From contig NZ_JYKO02000001.1 in NCBI RefSeq assembly GCF_000949385.2, positions 4,164,770-4,228,769 of the forward strand: a stretch of DNA of 64,000 nucleotides, given 5' to 3'. The notes below the pieces were generated by a model that searched no databases, was not told the origin of the DNA, and saw nothing but the letters and a program-made list of their open reading frames with translations. Source of the DNA: Pseudomonas sp. LFM046 (GTDB taxonomy: Bacteria > Pseudomonadota > Gammaproteobacteria > Pseudomonadales > Pseudomonadaceae). Positions 33,134 through 41,992 of the stretch are shown piece after piece (within the stretch, counting starts at the first letter, position 1; each line of letters opens with the position of its first letter). The translations under genes were made by a program, and so were the position numbers.

Positions 33134-34306
33134 ATGACCATGCCCCAGAACCCTCTGCGCCTCTGGCTGCAGCGTCTGCTGCCGGATGCGAGCAACGCCC
33201 CACCCCGGCAGTGGGTGCGCGCCGCCATTGGCGGCAGCATCGCCGTCGCCCTGGCCACCCTGGCCTGCCTCCATCTGTTCGGTGCTGAACCGGCCCTGCG
33301 CCTGGCTGCCCCCTTCGCTGCCTCGTCGGTGCTGCTGTTCGCTGTGACTTCAAGCCCCGTGGCGCAGCCTTGGCCCGTGGTGGCCGGCAATGTGCTGGCG
33401 GCCGCCATCGGCCTGTTCGTGGGCCAGTGGGGGCTACCGCCGCTGGCGGCCGCTGCGCTGGCCTTTGGCCTGGCGCTCGTCGCGATGCAGGCCCTGCGCT
33501 GCCTGCACCCGCCGAGCTGTGCCGTGGCCCTGGGCGCGGCCCTGGGCGGACCGATCGTCGCGGCAATGGGCTGGCACCTGCTGCTGCCGGTAGCGCTCGG
33601 TTCGCTGCTGCTGGTGAGTACCGCCCTGCTGTTCAACAACCTCAGCGGCATTCCCTACCCACGCAAGGTGGCCCATCCCGCCAGTGGACCCCACCTGACC
33701 GCCGACCCGCTACCCGGCGAGCGCAACGGCATCGCCGAAGTGGACCTGGACCATGCACTGGCGGAATTCGGCAGCTTCGTCGACGTCACCCGCGACGACT
33801 TGCAGCGCCTGCTCCAGCTCACCGAGAAGCATGCCCTGCGCCGCACCATGGGCGACCTGCGGGCCGCGCGGATCATGTCCCGCGACCTGCGCACGGTCGG
33901 TCCCCAGGCGCCGGTGAGCGACGCCTGGAGGCTGCTCGACCGCCATCACCTGAAGGCCCTGCCGGTGCTCGACGACCAGCAGCGGCTGGTGGGCATCCTG
34001 ACCCTCTCTGACCTGCTCGGCCACGCCGCCAATACCGCTTCACGCAGCCTGGCCGACCGCTTCCGCGCCCGCCGCGAGGCGCCGGTGTCCCGGCTGATGA
34101 CCCGCCCGGTGCGCTGCGTGACGGTGGATACGCCGGTGGTGGAGCTGGTGTCGCTGCTCTCCGATCAGGGACTGCACTGCCTGCCGGTGCTGGATGATGG
34201 CGGACGGGTGGTGGGCATCGTCAGCCAGAGCGACCTGATCGCCGCGCTCTACCGCAACTGGTTGCAGGACCTGCACCGGCAGCCGGAGTTGCAACTGGCC
34301 AGTTGA
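33134..34306 (+). CDS. HPP-family membrane protein with two CBS domains
   Basis: 390 residues (or 388 from the ATG at 33140). The first 175 carry the HPP domain with about five TM helices and CLHPPSCAVALGAALGGP. The rest is cytosolic with a CBS pair (RIMSRDLRTVGPQAPVSDAW; LMTRPVRCVTVDTPVVELVSLL). Some HPP proteins transport nitrite; the substrate here is not known. CBS pairs suggest nucleotide regulation. Single-gene unit. Confidence 0.85.
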   Translation: MTMPQNPLRLWLQRLLPDASNAPPRQWVRAAIGGSIAVALATLACLHLFGAEPALRLAAPFAASSVLLFAVTSSPVAQPWPVVAGNVLAAAIGLFVGQWGLPPLAAAALAFGLALVAMQALRCLHPPSCAVALGAALGGPIVAAMGWHLLLPVALGSLLLVSTALLFNNLSGIPYPRKVAHPASGPHLTADPLPGERNGIAEVDLDHALAEFGSFVDVTRDDLQRLLQLTEKHALRRTMGDLRAARIMSRDLRTVGPQAPVSDAWRLLDRHHLKALPVLDDQQRLVGILTLSDLLGHAANTASRSLADRFRARREAPVSRLMTRPVRCVTVDTPVVELVSLLSDQGLHCLPVLDDGGRVVGIVSQSDLIAALYRNWLQDLHRQPELQLAS

Positions 34307-34346
34307 TGGGCGTCGGGTCTTGAGTGGGGCTGGCTGCCCTCTCCCC

Positions 34347-34404
34347 GTAGGGTGCGCTGTGCGCACCGAAATCTCCGCACGGTGTTTCGGTGGGCACACC
34401 CTAC
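34347..34404. repeat. GTAGGGTGCGC-family repeat (58 bp)
   Basis: GTAGGGTGCGCTGTGCGCACC at the left, GGTGGGCACACCCTAC at the right, with an internal GAAATCTCC-type loop. Second copy of the family at 684-762. Confidence 0.7.
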
Positions 34405-34424
34405 GATCAGCCAAGCGCCGGGGG

Positions 34425-34868
34425 TCAGGGCTGGAGGTCGAACAGGGCCTTGGTGGTTTCCATGTCGAAGGGCGCGGAGAAGTGTTCGTGGATGATCTTC
34501 CACTGCCCGCCGCGCTTGACGTAGCACTGGGTGCCGCGCATCCAGCTGGTCTGTACCTGGCCGTCATGTTCGCCGCCGCAGCGGATCAGGCAATGCAGGA
34601 AAGCCACGTTGCCGTCGGCATGGATGGTCGGGTCGGCCGGTTCGAAGATGTGGTCGCCGCTGCACATTTCCATGCAGTAGCGCCAGTGCTGGCCGTAGGC
34701 CTGAATGCCCTTGAACTGCAGCTGGAGGATGGCGTCGTAGGCGATCACGTCGTCCGCATAGCGCGCCACGATGCCGTCGATGTCCTTGGCACGGGCGGCC
34801 TTGAGCCACTGGTTGAAGGCTTCGTGCACGTCCAGCTCGGCGGTGGCCTTGAGGGTTTCACTGCTCAT
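34425..34868 (-). CDS. SnoaL-like/NTF2-fold protein
   Basis: 147 residues of the NTF2-like superfamily (FNQWLKAARAKDIDGIVARYADDVIAYDA; KRGGQWKIIHEHFSAPFD). Such proteins are common companions of ECF42 sigma factors. AGGAG precedes ATG 34868. It lies downstream of the ECF42 gene on the same strand, separated by about 120 bases. Ligand unknown. Confidence 0.82.
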   Translation of the reverse strand: MSSETLKATAELDVHEAFNQWLKAARAKDIDGIVARYADDVIAYDAILQLQFKGIQAYGQHWRYCMEMCSGDHIFEPADPTIHADGNVAFLHCLIRCGGEHDGQVQTSWMRGTQCYVKRGGQWKIIHEHFSAPFDMETTKALFDLQP

Positions 34869-34988
34869 GGTGCGTCTCCTTGTTCCAGGAAAGGATTCCG
34901 CCCGGCTGCAGGCCGACGGGTTCATCTATTGTCGTACGCCGCTGCCGGTCTTCGACCTGGCCCATCTCAGGACCGACCAACGGCCCGT

Positions 34989-36227
34989 TCAGTCTTCCAG
35001 CTCGCGCAGGCGCATCTCGATGAAACGCCGCTCAGGCTCCTGGCGAACCAGCGCCAGGGCACTGCGATAGGCCGCACGTGCGTCCTCCTTGCGCCCAAGG
35101 CGCCGGCAGAGGTCGGCGCGGGCCGCGTGCGCCAGGTGGTAGTCCCGCAGGTCGCCGGTTTCCAGCAGGGCATCCACTTCCACCAGCCCCGCTGCCGGTC
35201 CGTCCCGCATGGCGATGGCCACGGCACGGTTCAGTGCCACCACCGGCGACTGCACCAGACGTTGCAGCACATCGTAGAGGCCGACGATCTGGCCCCAGTC
35301 GGTGCGCGATGCGTCCGGCGCCTGGGCATGCACGGCGGCGATGGCAGCCTGTAGCACGTAGACGCCAACACGTCGGCCGGCCAGGGCCCGGGTCACCAGC
35401 GACAGGCCTTCGGCGATCTGCGCCCGGTCCCACAGGGAGCGGTCCTGGTCATCCAGCAGTATCAGCTCTCCATCGGCGCTGGCGCGGGCCGCGCGGCGCG
35501 AGTCGTGCAGCAGCATCAGGGCCAGCAGGCCCATCACTTCCGGGTCGGGCAGCAGTTCCAGGAGCAGGCGCGCCAGCCGGATGGCCTCGACGGAGAGATC
35601 GGTACGGGTCAGGGAGTCCCCCGAGGACGCCGAATAACCCTCGTTGAACACCAGGTAGATGACCCGCAGGACGTTATCCAGGCGCTCCGGCAGCTCGGCC
35701 ATGGCCGGCACCTGGTAGGGAATGCGTGCGTCGCGGATCTTCGCCTTGGCGCGGACGATGCGCTGGGCGATGGTGGACGGGCTGCTGAGGAAGGCCCGGG
35801 CGATTTCCTCGGTCTTCAGGTCGCAGACCTCGCGCAAGGTCAAAGGCACCTGGGCGTCGGCGGGCAGCGCCGGGTGGCAACAGGTGAAGATCAGCCGCAG
35901 GCGGTCATCCTCCACGTCCTCGCCCTCCTCGAAGGCACTGGCGGCCTCTTCCAGCTCCTCCACCAGCTGACTCTTGGAGGCGTCGAAGCGCGACCGTCGG
36001 CGCAGGCTGTCGATGGCCTTGAAGCGCCCGGCCGAGACCAGCCAGGCACGCGGGTTGGCGGGGATACCATCCCGCGGCCATTGCTGCACGGCGGCGATGA
36101 ACGCGTCGTGCAGGGCTTCCTCGGCCAGGTCGAAATCCCCCAGCAGACGGATCAGGGTGGCGAGCACCCGGCGCGAGTCGCTGCGGTAGATCGCCTCGAC
36201 CCGCTGGCGCAGCGCGACCTCGTCCAT
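34989..36227 (-). CDS. ECF42-type RNA polymerase sigma factor with C-terminal extension
   Basis: 412 codons, about twice the size of a usual ECF sigma. Sigma region 2 (LGDFDLAEEALHDAFIAAVQQWP) and region 4 (KTEEIARAFLSSPSTIAQRIVRAKAKIRD) occupy the first 180 residues. A long helical TPR-like tail with NEGYSASSG and LVFNEGY is the ECF42 hallmark and replaces an anti-sigma factor. It begins 17 bases inside the preceding DGPF gene, the standard ECF42 partner. Confidence 0.9.
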   Translation of the reverse strand: MDEVALRQRVEAIYRSDSRRVLATLIRLLGDFDLAEEALHDAFIAAVQQWPRDGIPANPRAWLVSAGRFKAIDSLRRRSRFDASKSQLVEELEEAASAFEEGEDVEDDRLRLIFTCCHPALPADAQVPLTLREVCDLKTEEIARAFLSSPSTIAQRIVRAKAKIRDARIPYQVPAMAELPERLDNVLRVIYLVFNEGYSASSGDSLTRTDLSVEAIRLARLLLELLPDPEVMGLLALMLLHDSRRAARASADGELILLDDQDRSLWDRAQIAEGLSLVTRALAGRRVGVYVLQAAIAAVHAQAPDASRTDWGQIVGLYDVLQRLVQSPVVALNRAVAIAMRDGPAAGLVEVDALLETGDLRDYHLAHAARADLCRRLGRKEDARAAYRSALALVRQEPERRFIEMRLRELED

Positions 36228-36243
36228 CAGGCGCGCCGCCCTG

Positions 36244-36630
36244 TCACGAGGCCACGCCAAGCGGCTGGATGTTCGGCCGCATTTCCGGTTCGCGGACTGG
36301 CCGGACCTCGATGCAGCCCAGGCGTGCCGGCGGGATCTTGGAGGCGATCTGGATGGCTTCGTTGAGGTCGCGGGCTTCGATCAGGTAGAAGCCGCCCAAC
36401 TGCTCCTTGGTTTCCGCGAAAGGCCCGTCGGTCATGGAGACCCGCCCGCCCTGAATACGCAGGGTGGTGGCGGTGCCCACCGACTCCAGGGCGTTGGACG
36501 CCAGGTAATGACCACTTGCGGTGAGCTGCGTGGTGTATTCCAGGCACTCGCCGGCGATGGCCTGGTAGTCGGCATCGGTCAGGCTGGCCAGCTTGGCCTC
36601 TTCGATATAGATCAGGCACAGGTATTTCAT
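36244..36630 (-). CDS. YciI-like DGPF-domain protein
   Basis: 128 residues with the motif TDGPFAETKEQLGGFYLIEARDLNEAI. DGPF proteins co-occur with ECF42 sigma factors and are under their control. It ends just before the sigma start, so both are one operon. Biochemical role unknown. Confidence 0.9.
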   Translation of the reverse strand: MKYLCLIYIEEAKLASLTDADYQAIAGECLEYTTQLTASGHYLASNALESVGTATTLRIQGGRVSMTDGPFAETKEQLGGFYLIEARDLNEAIQIASKIPPARLGCIEVRPVREPEMRPNIQPLGVAS

Positions 36631-36737
36631 GATGGGTTCCTCGGGTGGCTTGGGGTACTGACACCCTTTTGTCGATCCGCTGACGGGGGAATCGACAGGG
36701 CCGCCGAAATTTTCTGGCTCGCAATGGAATGGACTGC

Positions 36738-36771
36738 CCCGTGGGGCGCGAATTCACTCGCGCCCCACGGG
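36738..36771. repeat. Perfect palindromic GGGGCGCGAATTCACTCG repeat
   Basis: CCCGTGGGGCGCG on one side is answered by CGCGCCCCACGGG on the other, around AATTCACT. A compact relative of the GGGGCGAATTCATTCGCC family, in the gap between the SRPBCC and DGPF genes. Confidence 0.7.
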
Positions 36772-36809
36772 AAGGATTCAGGGTAGTCGACGGGTCGGCG
36801 GGGGTAGGA

Positions 36810-37337
36810 CTATTTCTCGGCGGCGGCCTTCAGGTTGTTCAGACCCTGGTCGAACTTGCCGCCCACCATGTCATCCATGTCGAAGAACACCTGCATCAGC
36901 CGGTGGGTGTAGGGGGAAGGCCCGTACATGGCCCAGGTCACCTGGGTTCCGCCCTCGTGGGGCTGGAGGAGGAATTCGGCGGTGTTGTGCGCTTCGAAGG
37001 GCATCTGGAAGTCCAGTTTGATCTCCACCTTCGAGGCCGGCTCGCTCTTGGTGATCTCCATGCTGCCGGTGCCCACCTCATTGTTGCCCTTCCAGGCGTA
37101 GGTAGAGCCCACGCCCTGGGCCGGACCGCTGTATTCACGCTTCAGGGCCGGGTCGATCTTTTCCCAGGGCGACCAGGCGGTCCATTGATGGAAGTCGTTG
37201 ATGAGCGGAAAGACCTTGTCCGGCGGTGCGGCGATGTGGGCCGTACGTTCGATGCGGAAGTGATCCGGGCTGATCGCGGCGTATCCCAGCACACCGACGC
37301 ACGCGACGATAAGGATGGCAAAGATGGCTTTGAGCAT
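36810..37337 (-). CDS. SRPBCC/polyketide-cyclase-like membrane-anchored protein
   Basis: 175 residues. An N-terminal TM or signal-anchor (residues 1-22, AIFAILIVACVGVLGYAAI) precedes a START-like domain (RTAHIAAPPDKVFPLINDFHQWTAWSPWEK; GTQVTWAMYGPS). Often seen with DGPF/ECF42 genes. Probably binds a small hydrophobic ligand. Upstream of the DGPF gene by about 180 bases including a repeat. Confidence 0.85.
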   Translation of the reverse strand: MLKAIFAILIVACVGVLGYAAISPDHFRIERTAHIAAPPDKVFPLINDFHQWTAWSPWEKIDPALKREYSGPAQGVGSTYAWKGNNEVGTGSMEITKSEPASKVEIKLDFQMPFEAHNTAEFLLQPHEGGTQVTWAMYGPSPYTHRLMQVFFDMDDMVGGKFDQGLNNLKAAAEK

Positions 37338-37400
37338 GGCGCGCTCCAGGGGCTTGCAGGCAGGTTGGACCGGCGAATCGGCAGGACGGCAAGAACAAGG

Positions 37401-38294
37401 TTAGTCGCTCTGCGTTGCCGCGTCCGGCAGCCTGATATGCCGCGCCAGCTCCTCGAACAGGGTGGTGACGGAGCGCAGGGCGCGGCAGTCCGGCCGGGTC
37501 AGCAGCCAGAGGGCGCTGGCGCAGCCGGTCAGGTCCGTCTCCAGCACACGCAACCTTTCATCGCCTTTCACCAGGAATTCCGGCAAGGCCGCCACACCCA
37601 GGCCGGCGCGCACCAGTTGGGCCACCGAGAACATGCTGTTGCAGCGATAGGCGGGCTGCGCTTCGGGATAGCGTTGGCGGCGCCAGACCACGCTGGATTG
37701 GTTGGGCAGGAAGTCGTCCGGAGCGATCCAGGTCATCCGCGCCGGATCGTCACCGGCTTCTCGCGACAGGTACGCCTCCGACGCGCACAGCACGTAGGGT
37801 ACGCGGCCCAGGCAACGGCCCACCAAGTGGCCCGGGGGCGCGGTGGTCAGGCGCAGGGCGATATCGGCATCGCGACGGCTGAGGTTGGCGAAGTCGTTGG
37901 AGGTGGTCAGCTCCAGTTCCAGCGCCGGGTAGGCCGGCATGAAGCGCGCCAGGGCCGGTAGCAGCAGCCCCTGGAGCACGGCGTCGGTGCAGGTCAGGCG
38001 CAGGGTGCCGCTGACCGCCTCGCGGCCTTGCTCCAGCCCCAGGCGCGCGGCATCCAGCGCCCTCTCCGCCAGTTCGGCCTGCTGCGCCAGCAGCTGCGCC
38101 GCGGCATTGGGCAGGTAGCCGGCGCGACTCTTCTCGAACAGCACGCTGCCCAGGGCCTGTTCCAGGCGGCGCAGGGATCGGAATACGGTGGACACGTCCA
38201 CCTTGAGCAGTTCGGCCGCCCGCGCCAGGGTGCCGCCACGCACCAATGCCAGCACCAGGGCGAGGTCCGCGTGGTCGATGCTGTATTGCGTCAT
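37401..38294 (-). CDS. LysR-family regulator divergent from GATase/ABM genes
   Basis: 297 residues: HTH at about 20-40 (GGTLARAAELLKVDVSTVFRSLRRLEQ) and an effector domain with FLPNQSSVVWRRQ and VRAGLGVAALPEFLV. It is divergent from the GATase gene; two 15-base direct repeats lie in the 100-base gap. Likely controls its neighbours and itself. Confidence 0.88.
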   Translation of the reverse strand: MTQYSIDHADLALVLALVRGGTLARAAELLKVDVSTVFRSLRRLEQALGSVLFEKSRAGYLPNAAAQLLAQQAELAERALDAARLGLEQGREAVSGTLRLTCTDAVLQGLLLPALARFMPAYPALELELTTSNDFANLSRRDADIALRLTTAPPGHLVGRCLGRVPYVLCASEAYLSREAGDDPARMTWIAPDDFLPNQSSVVWRRQRYPEAQPAYRCNSMFSVAQLVRAGLGVAALPEFLVKGDERLRVLETDLTGCASALWLLTRPDCRALRSVTTLFEELARHIRLPDAATQSD

Positions 38295-38306
38295 TGCAAA
38301 CCTGCC

Positions 38307-38342
38307 TTGCCTGATCGCCAATATTGATTGCCCGATCGCAAC
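38307..38342. promoter_or_regulatory. Direct repeats in the LysR/GATase promoter
   Basis: TTGCCTGATCGCCAA (38307-38321) and TTGCCCGATCGCAAC (38328-38342) are spaced 21 bases apart, two helical turns. TATATAGT follows at 38343 and may be the -10 of the GATase gene. Fits a LysR binding region; assignment is inference. Confidence 0.5.
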
Positions 38343-38394
38343 TATATAGTCCGCCTGAACGGGCGCAAGACGCGCTCCCTTGGGAGGACAGGAC

Positions 38395-39102
38395 ATGAAG
38401 CATCCCCGGCACCTGCGCATCGCCCTGGTGGGCGACAGGGACGACAGCATCACCGCGCACCGCGCCATTCCCCGCGCCCTGGACCTGGCGTCGAGCGCCA
38501 CTGGCCTGGCGCTGGAAGCCGTCTGGCTGGCGACCGACCGCATCGCCGACACCCCGCTGGAAGATTTCCACGGCCTCTGGTGCGTCCCCGGCAGCCCCTA
38601 CCGCGATACCGAAGGCGCCCTTTCGGCCATCGCCCACGCCCGCCGCAACGCCCTGCCCTTCCTCGGCACCTGCGGCGGCTTCCAGCATGCGTTGCTGGAG
38701 CACGCGCGCAACGTGCTCGGCTGGGCCGACGCCGAACATGCCGAAACCACCCCGGACGCGCCGCGCGCGGTGATCAGTCCCCTGCCCTGCGCCCTCAGGG
38801 AAACCCTGGAGCGGGTGCAATTGCGCCCCGGCTCGCGCCTGGCCAATGCCTATGGCGCTGACGAAGCCTTCGAGGGCTATCACTGCGGTTACGGCCTCAA
38901 CCCGGCCTTCCGCGAACAGCTCACCCAAGGGCCGCTGCAAGTGGCCGCCACCGACGCCAGCGGCACGGCGCGAGCGGTGGAGCTGGACGACCATCCCTTC
39001 TTCGTCGCCACGCTGTTCCAGCCGGAGCGCGCCGCCCTGATCGGCCGCCTGCCGCCGCTGGTAGCCGCCTTCGTCAATGCCTGCCGGGATGAAGCCCGAT
39101 GA
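38395..39102 (+). CDS. Class I glutamine amidotransferase-like protein (CTP synthase C-terminal-related)
   Basis: 235 residues. The nucleophile elbow FLGTCGGFQ has Cys93; the family is called CTP synthase C-terminal region-related (seleno)protein because some members carry Sec here. There is no synthetase domain, so it may hydrolyse a gamma-glutamyl or other amide. GGAGG precedes ATG 38395. It overlaps the ABM gene (ATGA). Confidence 0.8.
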   Translation: MKHPRHLRIALVGDRDDSITAHRAIPRALDLASSATGLALEAVWLATDRIADTPLEDFHGLWCVPGSPYRDTEGALSAIAHARRNALPFLGTCGGFQHALLEHARNVLGWADAEHAETTPDAPRAVISPLPCALRETLERVQLRPGSRLANAYGADEAFEGYHCGYGLNPAFREQLTQGPLQVAATDASGTARAVELDDHPFFVATLFQPERAALIGRLPPLVAAFVNACRDEAR

Positions 39103-39419
39103 TCGCCCGCACGCCTGAACCGCCCTATTACGCGGTGATCTTCACCTCCCTGCGCAGCGAGTCCGAACAGGACTACGCCGAAACCGCCGGCCGCATGCTG
39201 GAACTGGCCCGCGACCAGCCGGGCTTTCTCGGTGTGGAGTCCGCCCGTGGCGCCGATGGATTGGGGATTACCGTGTCCTACTGGAGCAGCGAGGAGGCCA
39301 TCCGCAGCTGGCGCGCCCAGGCCGAACATCGGGAAGCACAGCGGCGCGGGCGAGAGGAGTGGTACCAGGCGTTTCGCACCCGAGTGGCACATGTAAGCCG
39401 GGAGTATGGGAAGGCGTGA
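39099..39419 (+). CDS. Antibiotic biosynthesis monooxygenase (ABM) domain protein
   Basis: 106 residues of ferredoxin-like fold (YYAVIFTSLRSESEQDYAETAGRMLELARDQPGFLGVES). ABM proteins range from cofactor-free monooxygenases to haem-degrading enzymes; no haem ligand is evident. Translationally coupled to the GATase-like gene. Confidence 0.85.
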   Translation: MIARTPEPPYYAVIFTSLRSESEQDYAETAGRMLELARDQPGFLGVESARGADGLGITVSYWSSEEAIRSWRAQAEHREAQRRGREEWYQAFRTRVAHVSREYGKA

Positions 39420-39475
39420 ATCCGGGCTGAGGGCGCTCCGCCCGGACGCCCGATCGAGACGTTCCGTCGCCCCAT

Positions 39476-39503
39476 AAAAAAGCCCCGCCAGATTGGCGGG
39501 GCT
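39476..39503 (-). terminator. Terminator of the porin gene
   Basis: AGCCCCGCCA / TGGCGGGGCT stem with three-base loop and TTTTTT on the minus strand, 30 bases after the porin stop. It may also slow the plus-strand ABM transcript. Confidence 0.85.
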
Positions 39504-39533
39504 GAAACTAAAGGAGCAGAACGTTTCGTCGTC

Positions 39534-40868
39534 TTAGAACACGTACTGGGCGCGGAAGACCATGCCGTCGCCGGAGTCGTCGCCGTTGGCGTTCTCGGCG
39601 TTGTCGACGTTGGCCTTGACGTAGTAGCCGCTCAGCTTGACCGCTTCGTTGGCGTACCAGTTCACACCGAAGTTGTGGACCTTGGCTTCGACGTCGTCGA
39701 TGTTGGCGAAGGCGCCGTTGTCGTCTTCAGCGCTGATGTTGTCGAAGCGGTAGAACACTTCCCAGGCGCCGATGCGGTTGTTGGACGGCTTGATCTTGTC
39801 GAACTTGCCGAGTTTGTAGTCACGGGCTTCGCCGGTCAGGGTGTAGGCCAGCTGCACGTAGTAGCCGTCGGCATCGATGTCTTCGCGGTTGGCAGCCTTG
39901 GCTTCCACCTGACGCTTCAGGTATTCGCTCTGGATGGAGAACGGACCAGCGGCGAAGGCGGCTTCCAGGCCCCAGGTGCTGTCGTTGTCGAACGCGCCAG
40001 CCGGGGTGTTGTTGGCACCGGCCAGGACCAGGCGGTTGCCGTTGGTGCCAGCGTCCTGACCACCGTCGGTGCTCACGCCGCGGATGCCCAGGCGGCTGCG
40101 GATACGGCCGTCGAAAGCGGTGTCGGACAGGTCGCGCTGGGCGTAGTTCACGCCGAAGTGCAGGACGTTGCCGGCTTCGTGCATGGGGGCGAACACACCG
40201 CGGGCGTTGAACTGCTTGACGCTGTCGCCGTCTTTTTCCTGGTTGGTGGCGTCGTTGGCGGTGATGCCAGCCGAACCGTACAGAGAAGCACCCACGGTGC
40301 CGGAAACCTGTACGCCCATGCCGCCGTTGTGGGCGTTCACGTAGTCGGCCAGGTCATAGGCAGCGGTACGCTCCTGGGCAGTTACCCACTTGGAGCTGGT
40401 GGCCTTTTCCAGACCGAAATCGGGGTCGAAACGGCCCATCTTGATGACAACCGGCTGGAAGCCGATGTAGGAGATGGACGCTTCGTCGAAGTAGCCGTCA
40501 CCGTTGGCGTCGCCGTTGCTGCCGCCACGGTTGTCGCCACCGGCGTTGTGGGAGAAGTCGTAGTTGACCTGGTAAGCCCAGTCGGAGAAGGCGATACCGC
40601 CGATCTCCAGGAATGCGCGACGGAAGTAACCGGCGTCGGCGGTGTCGCCGTTCACGGTATAGAAGCCGTCGAAACGGCTGTAGTCAGCCTGGAGACGGCC
40701 ACCCAGCTTGAAGCTGAAAGCCTTGTCGGTGGTGCCAACTTCAAGGCCGCCTTTGGTCTTGACGACGATATCGGCGCCGTCGGTGGTAACGGTACCGGCG
40801 AAAGCCTGGGCGGAAATGGCCAGGGCCATGGCGCTGGCGGCAAAACCGGCGAAGTGCTTACGGATCAT
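39534..40868 (-). CDS. OprP/OprO-family phosphate/polyphosphate-type porin
   Basis: 444 residues: signal peptide 1-24 (ending ISAQAFA), then beta-strand-rich porin with the OprP opening [41 protein letters not shown] and C-terminal FRAQYVF with terminal Phe for BAM recognition. In P. aeruginosa OprP/OprO form trimers for phosphate and (poly)phosphate uptake. Upstream DNA is unusually AT-rich (40970-41030) with TTTGTCAC on the minus strand, at most a Pho half-site. Whether it is OprP or OprO cannot be decided. Confidence 0.9.
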   Translation of the reverse strand: MIRKHFAGFAASAMALAISAQAFAGTVTTDGADIVVKTKGGLEVGTTDKAFSFKLGGRLQADYSRFDGFYTVNGDTADAGYFRRAFLEIGGIAFSDWAYQVNYDFSHNAGGDNRGGSNGDANGDGYFDEASISYIGFQPVVIKMGRFDPDFGLEKATSSKWVTAQERTAAYDLADYVNAHNGGMGVQVSGTVGASLYGSAGITANDATNQEKDGDSVKQFNARGVFAPMHEAGNVLHFGVNYAQRDLSDTAFDGRIRSRLGIRGVSTDGGQDAGTNGNRLVLAGANNTPAGAFDNDSTWGLEAAFAAGPFSIQSEYLKRQVEAKAANREDIDADGYYVQLAYTLTGEARDYKLGKFDKIKPSNNRIGAWEVFYRFDNISAEDDNGAFANIDDVEAKVHNFGVNWYANEAVKLSGYYVKANVDNAENANGDDSGDGMVFRAQYVF

Positions 40869-41153
40869 CGAAGAATTCCCCTATTGGTCTTTAGCGTTAG
40901 AAAACACTCGAGCGGTGGGCTCGTCGGTGCTGGTGGGGAATCTTGGCGACCGGTTATTTCAGCTCGGTTGCTCCTATATAAATATTTTGTGACAAAGGAA
41001 CTTTTTTACTTCGAATATTTATAAGGCACGCGACGCTCTAGGACGGGCTTTTCAGCCGTTATTTGGGGAATTTTCAGGATCGAGGGGAAGAAAAAAACCG
41101 GCTTGCGGATTTCACATATCGCGACTACCGCCGGGGTAAAGCAGGGATTGGAC

Positions 41154-41387
41154 TCAGAGGGATTCGCGTCGTTTTTGCGCCAGATGAGCCGCCAGACCCT
41201 CGACTTCGCCCCCTTGCAGATCCGGCAGGTGACGGATCACCGCCTGGGTGAGTTTCATCTGTTTGATGAAGCGCCGGCAGTTGCGGCAGAGCATCAGGTG
41301 GCGGCGCAGCGCCATGCGCTCACGGAAGCTCAGCGTGCCGTCGAGGAGATCGCTGGAACGGGCAACCAGTTCCTTGCAATTCAGCAT
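41154..41387 (-). CDS. zf-HC2-type anti-sigma factor
   Basis: 77 residues with the zinc motif HLMLCRNCRRF. No TM segment, so cytosolic. It overlaps the sigma gene end by seven bases. Probably binds and inhibits the ECF sigma upstream. Confidence 0.85.
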   Translation of the reverse strand: MLNCKELVARSSDLLDGTLSFRERMALRRHLMLCRNCRRFIKQMKLTQAVIRHLPDLQGGEVEGLAAHLAQKRRESL

Positions 41388-41992
41388 TGGCCTGTCTCCT
41401 CGAAGTGTTCCAGCGTGGCGAACAGTTTCAGGCGTGCGCGATGCAGCAGCACCCGGACATTGGAGAGCGAGACATCCAATAAATTACAGATCTCCTCCAA
41501 CTCCAGGCCCTGGCACTCACGCAGCAGCAGCACACTGCGCTGCGTGTCCGAGAGGCTCAGCAAGGTCTTTTCCAGGCACTCGCGCAGTTCGTCCTCGGCG
41601 AGCAGCGCTTCGGGCGAGTCCTCGTGCCAGGCGGGAAGATTGCCGACCCAGTGGCCGTCCTCGGCAAATCGCTCATCCCCGACGGAACCGTGGGGTCCGG
41701 GGAGATCGTCGAGCAACACTTCGCGGCGGTTCTGCCTGAGGCGACTGCGGGCGGTGTTGGCGACGATGGTCAGAATCCAGGTCTTGAGGCTGGAGCGCTG
41801 CTGGAAGCCGTCCAGGTTGCGCACCACGGCCAGCCAGGCGTCCTGCACCACTTCGTCGGCATTGCGGTGGCCGACGATGGCGTAGGCCACCGCGCGCATG
41901 GCGCCCTGATAGGCGCCGATCAGCTCGCGAAAGGCGCCCTGATCCCCGGCCAGCAGCCGGGGTAGCAGGTCCGCGTCGGCCGGTAGGCTCAT
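41381..41992 (-). CDS. ECF sigma-70 family RNA polymerase sigma factor
   Basis: 203 residues. Region 2 (YQGAMRAVAYAIVGHRNADEVVQDAWLAVVRNLDGFQ) and region 4 (LSLSDTQRSVLLLRECQGLELEEICNLLDVSLSNVRVLLHRARLKL). Its ATG overlaps the KAS III stop (TGATG). P. aeruginosa PA3285 has the same place beside a KAS III gene. Cytosolic; likely held by the small zinc protein downstream. Confidence 0.9.
   Translation of the reverse strand: MSLPADADLLPRLLAGDQGAFRELIGAYQGAMRAVAYAIVGHRNADEVVQDAWLAVVRNLDGFQQRSSLKTWILTIVANTARSRLRQNRREVLLDDLPGPHGSVGDERFAEDGHWVGNLPAWHEDSPEALLAEDELRECLEKTLLSLSDTQRSVLLLRECQGLELEEICNLLDVSLSNVRVLLHRARLKLFATLEHFEETGQC

Noticed and set aside
40970-41010. Pho box for the OprP/OprO-type porin
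   Set aside because: Only one half-site-like TTTGTCAC is seen on the minus strand, with no second half eleven bases away, so phosphate control is left unclaimed.
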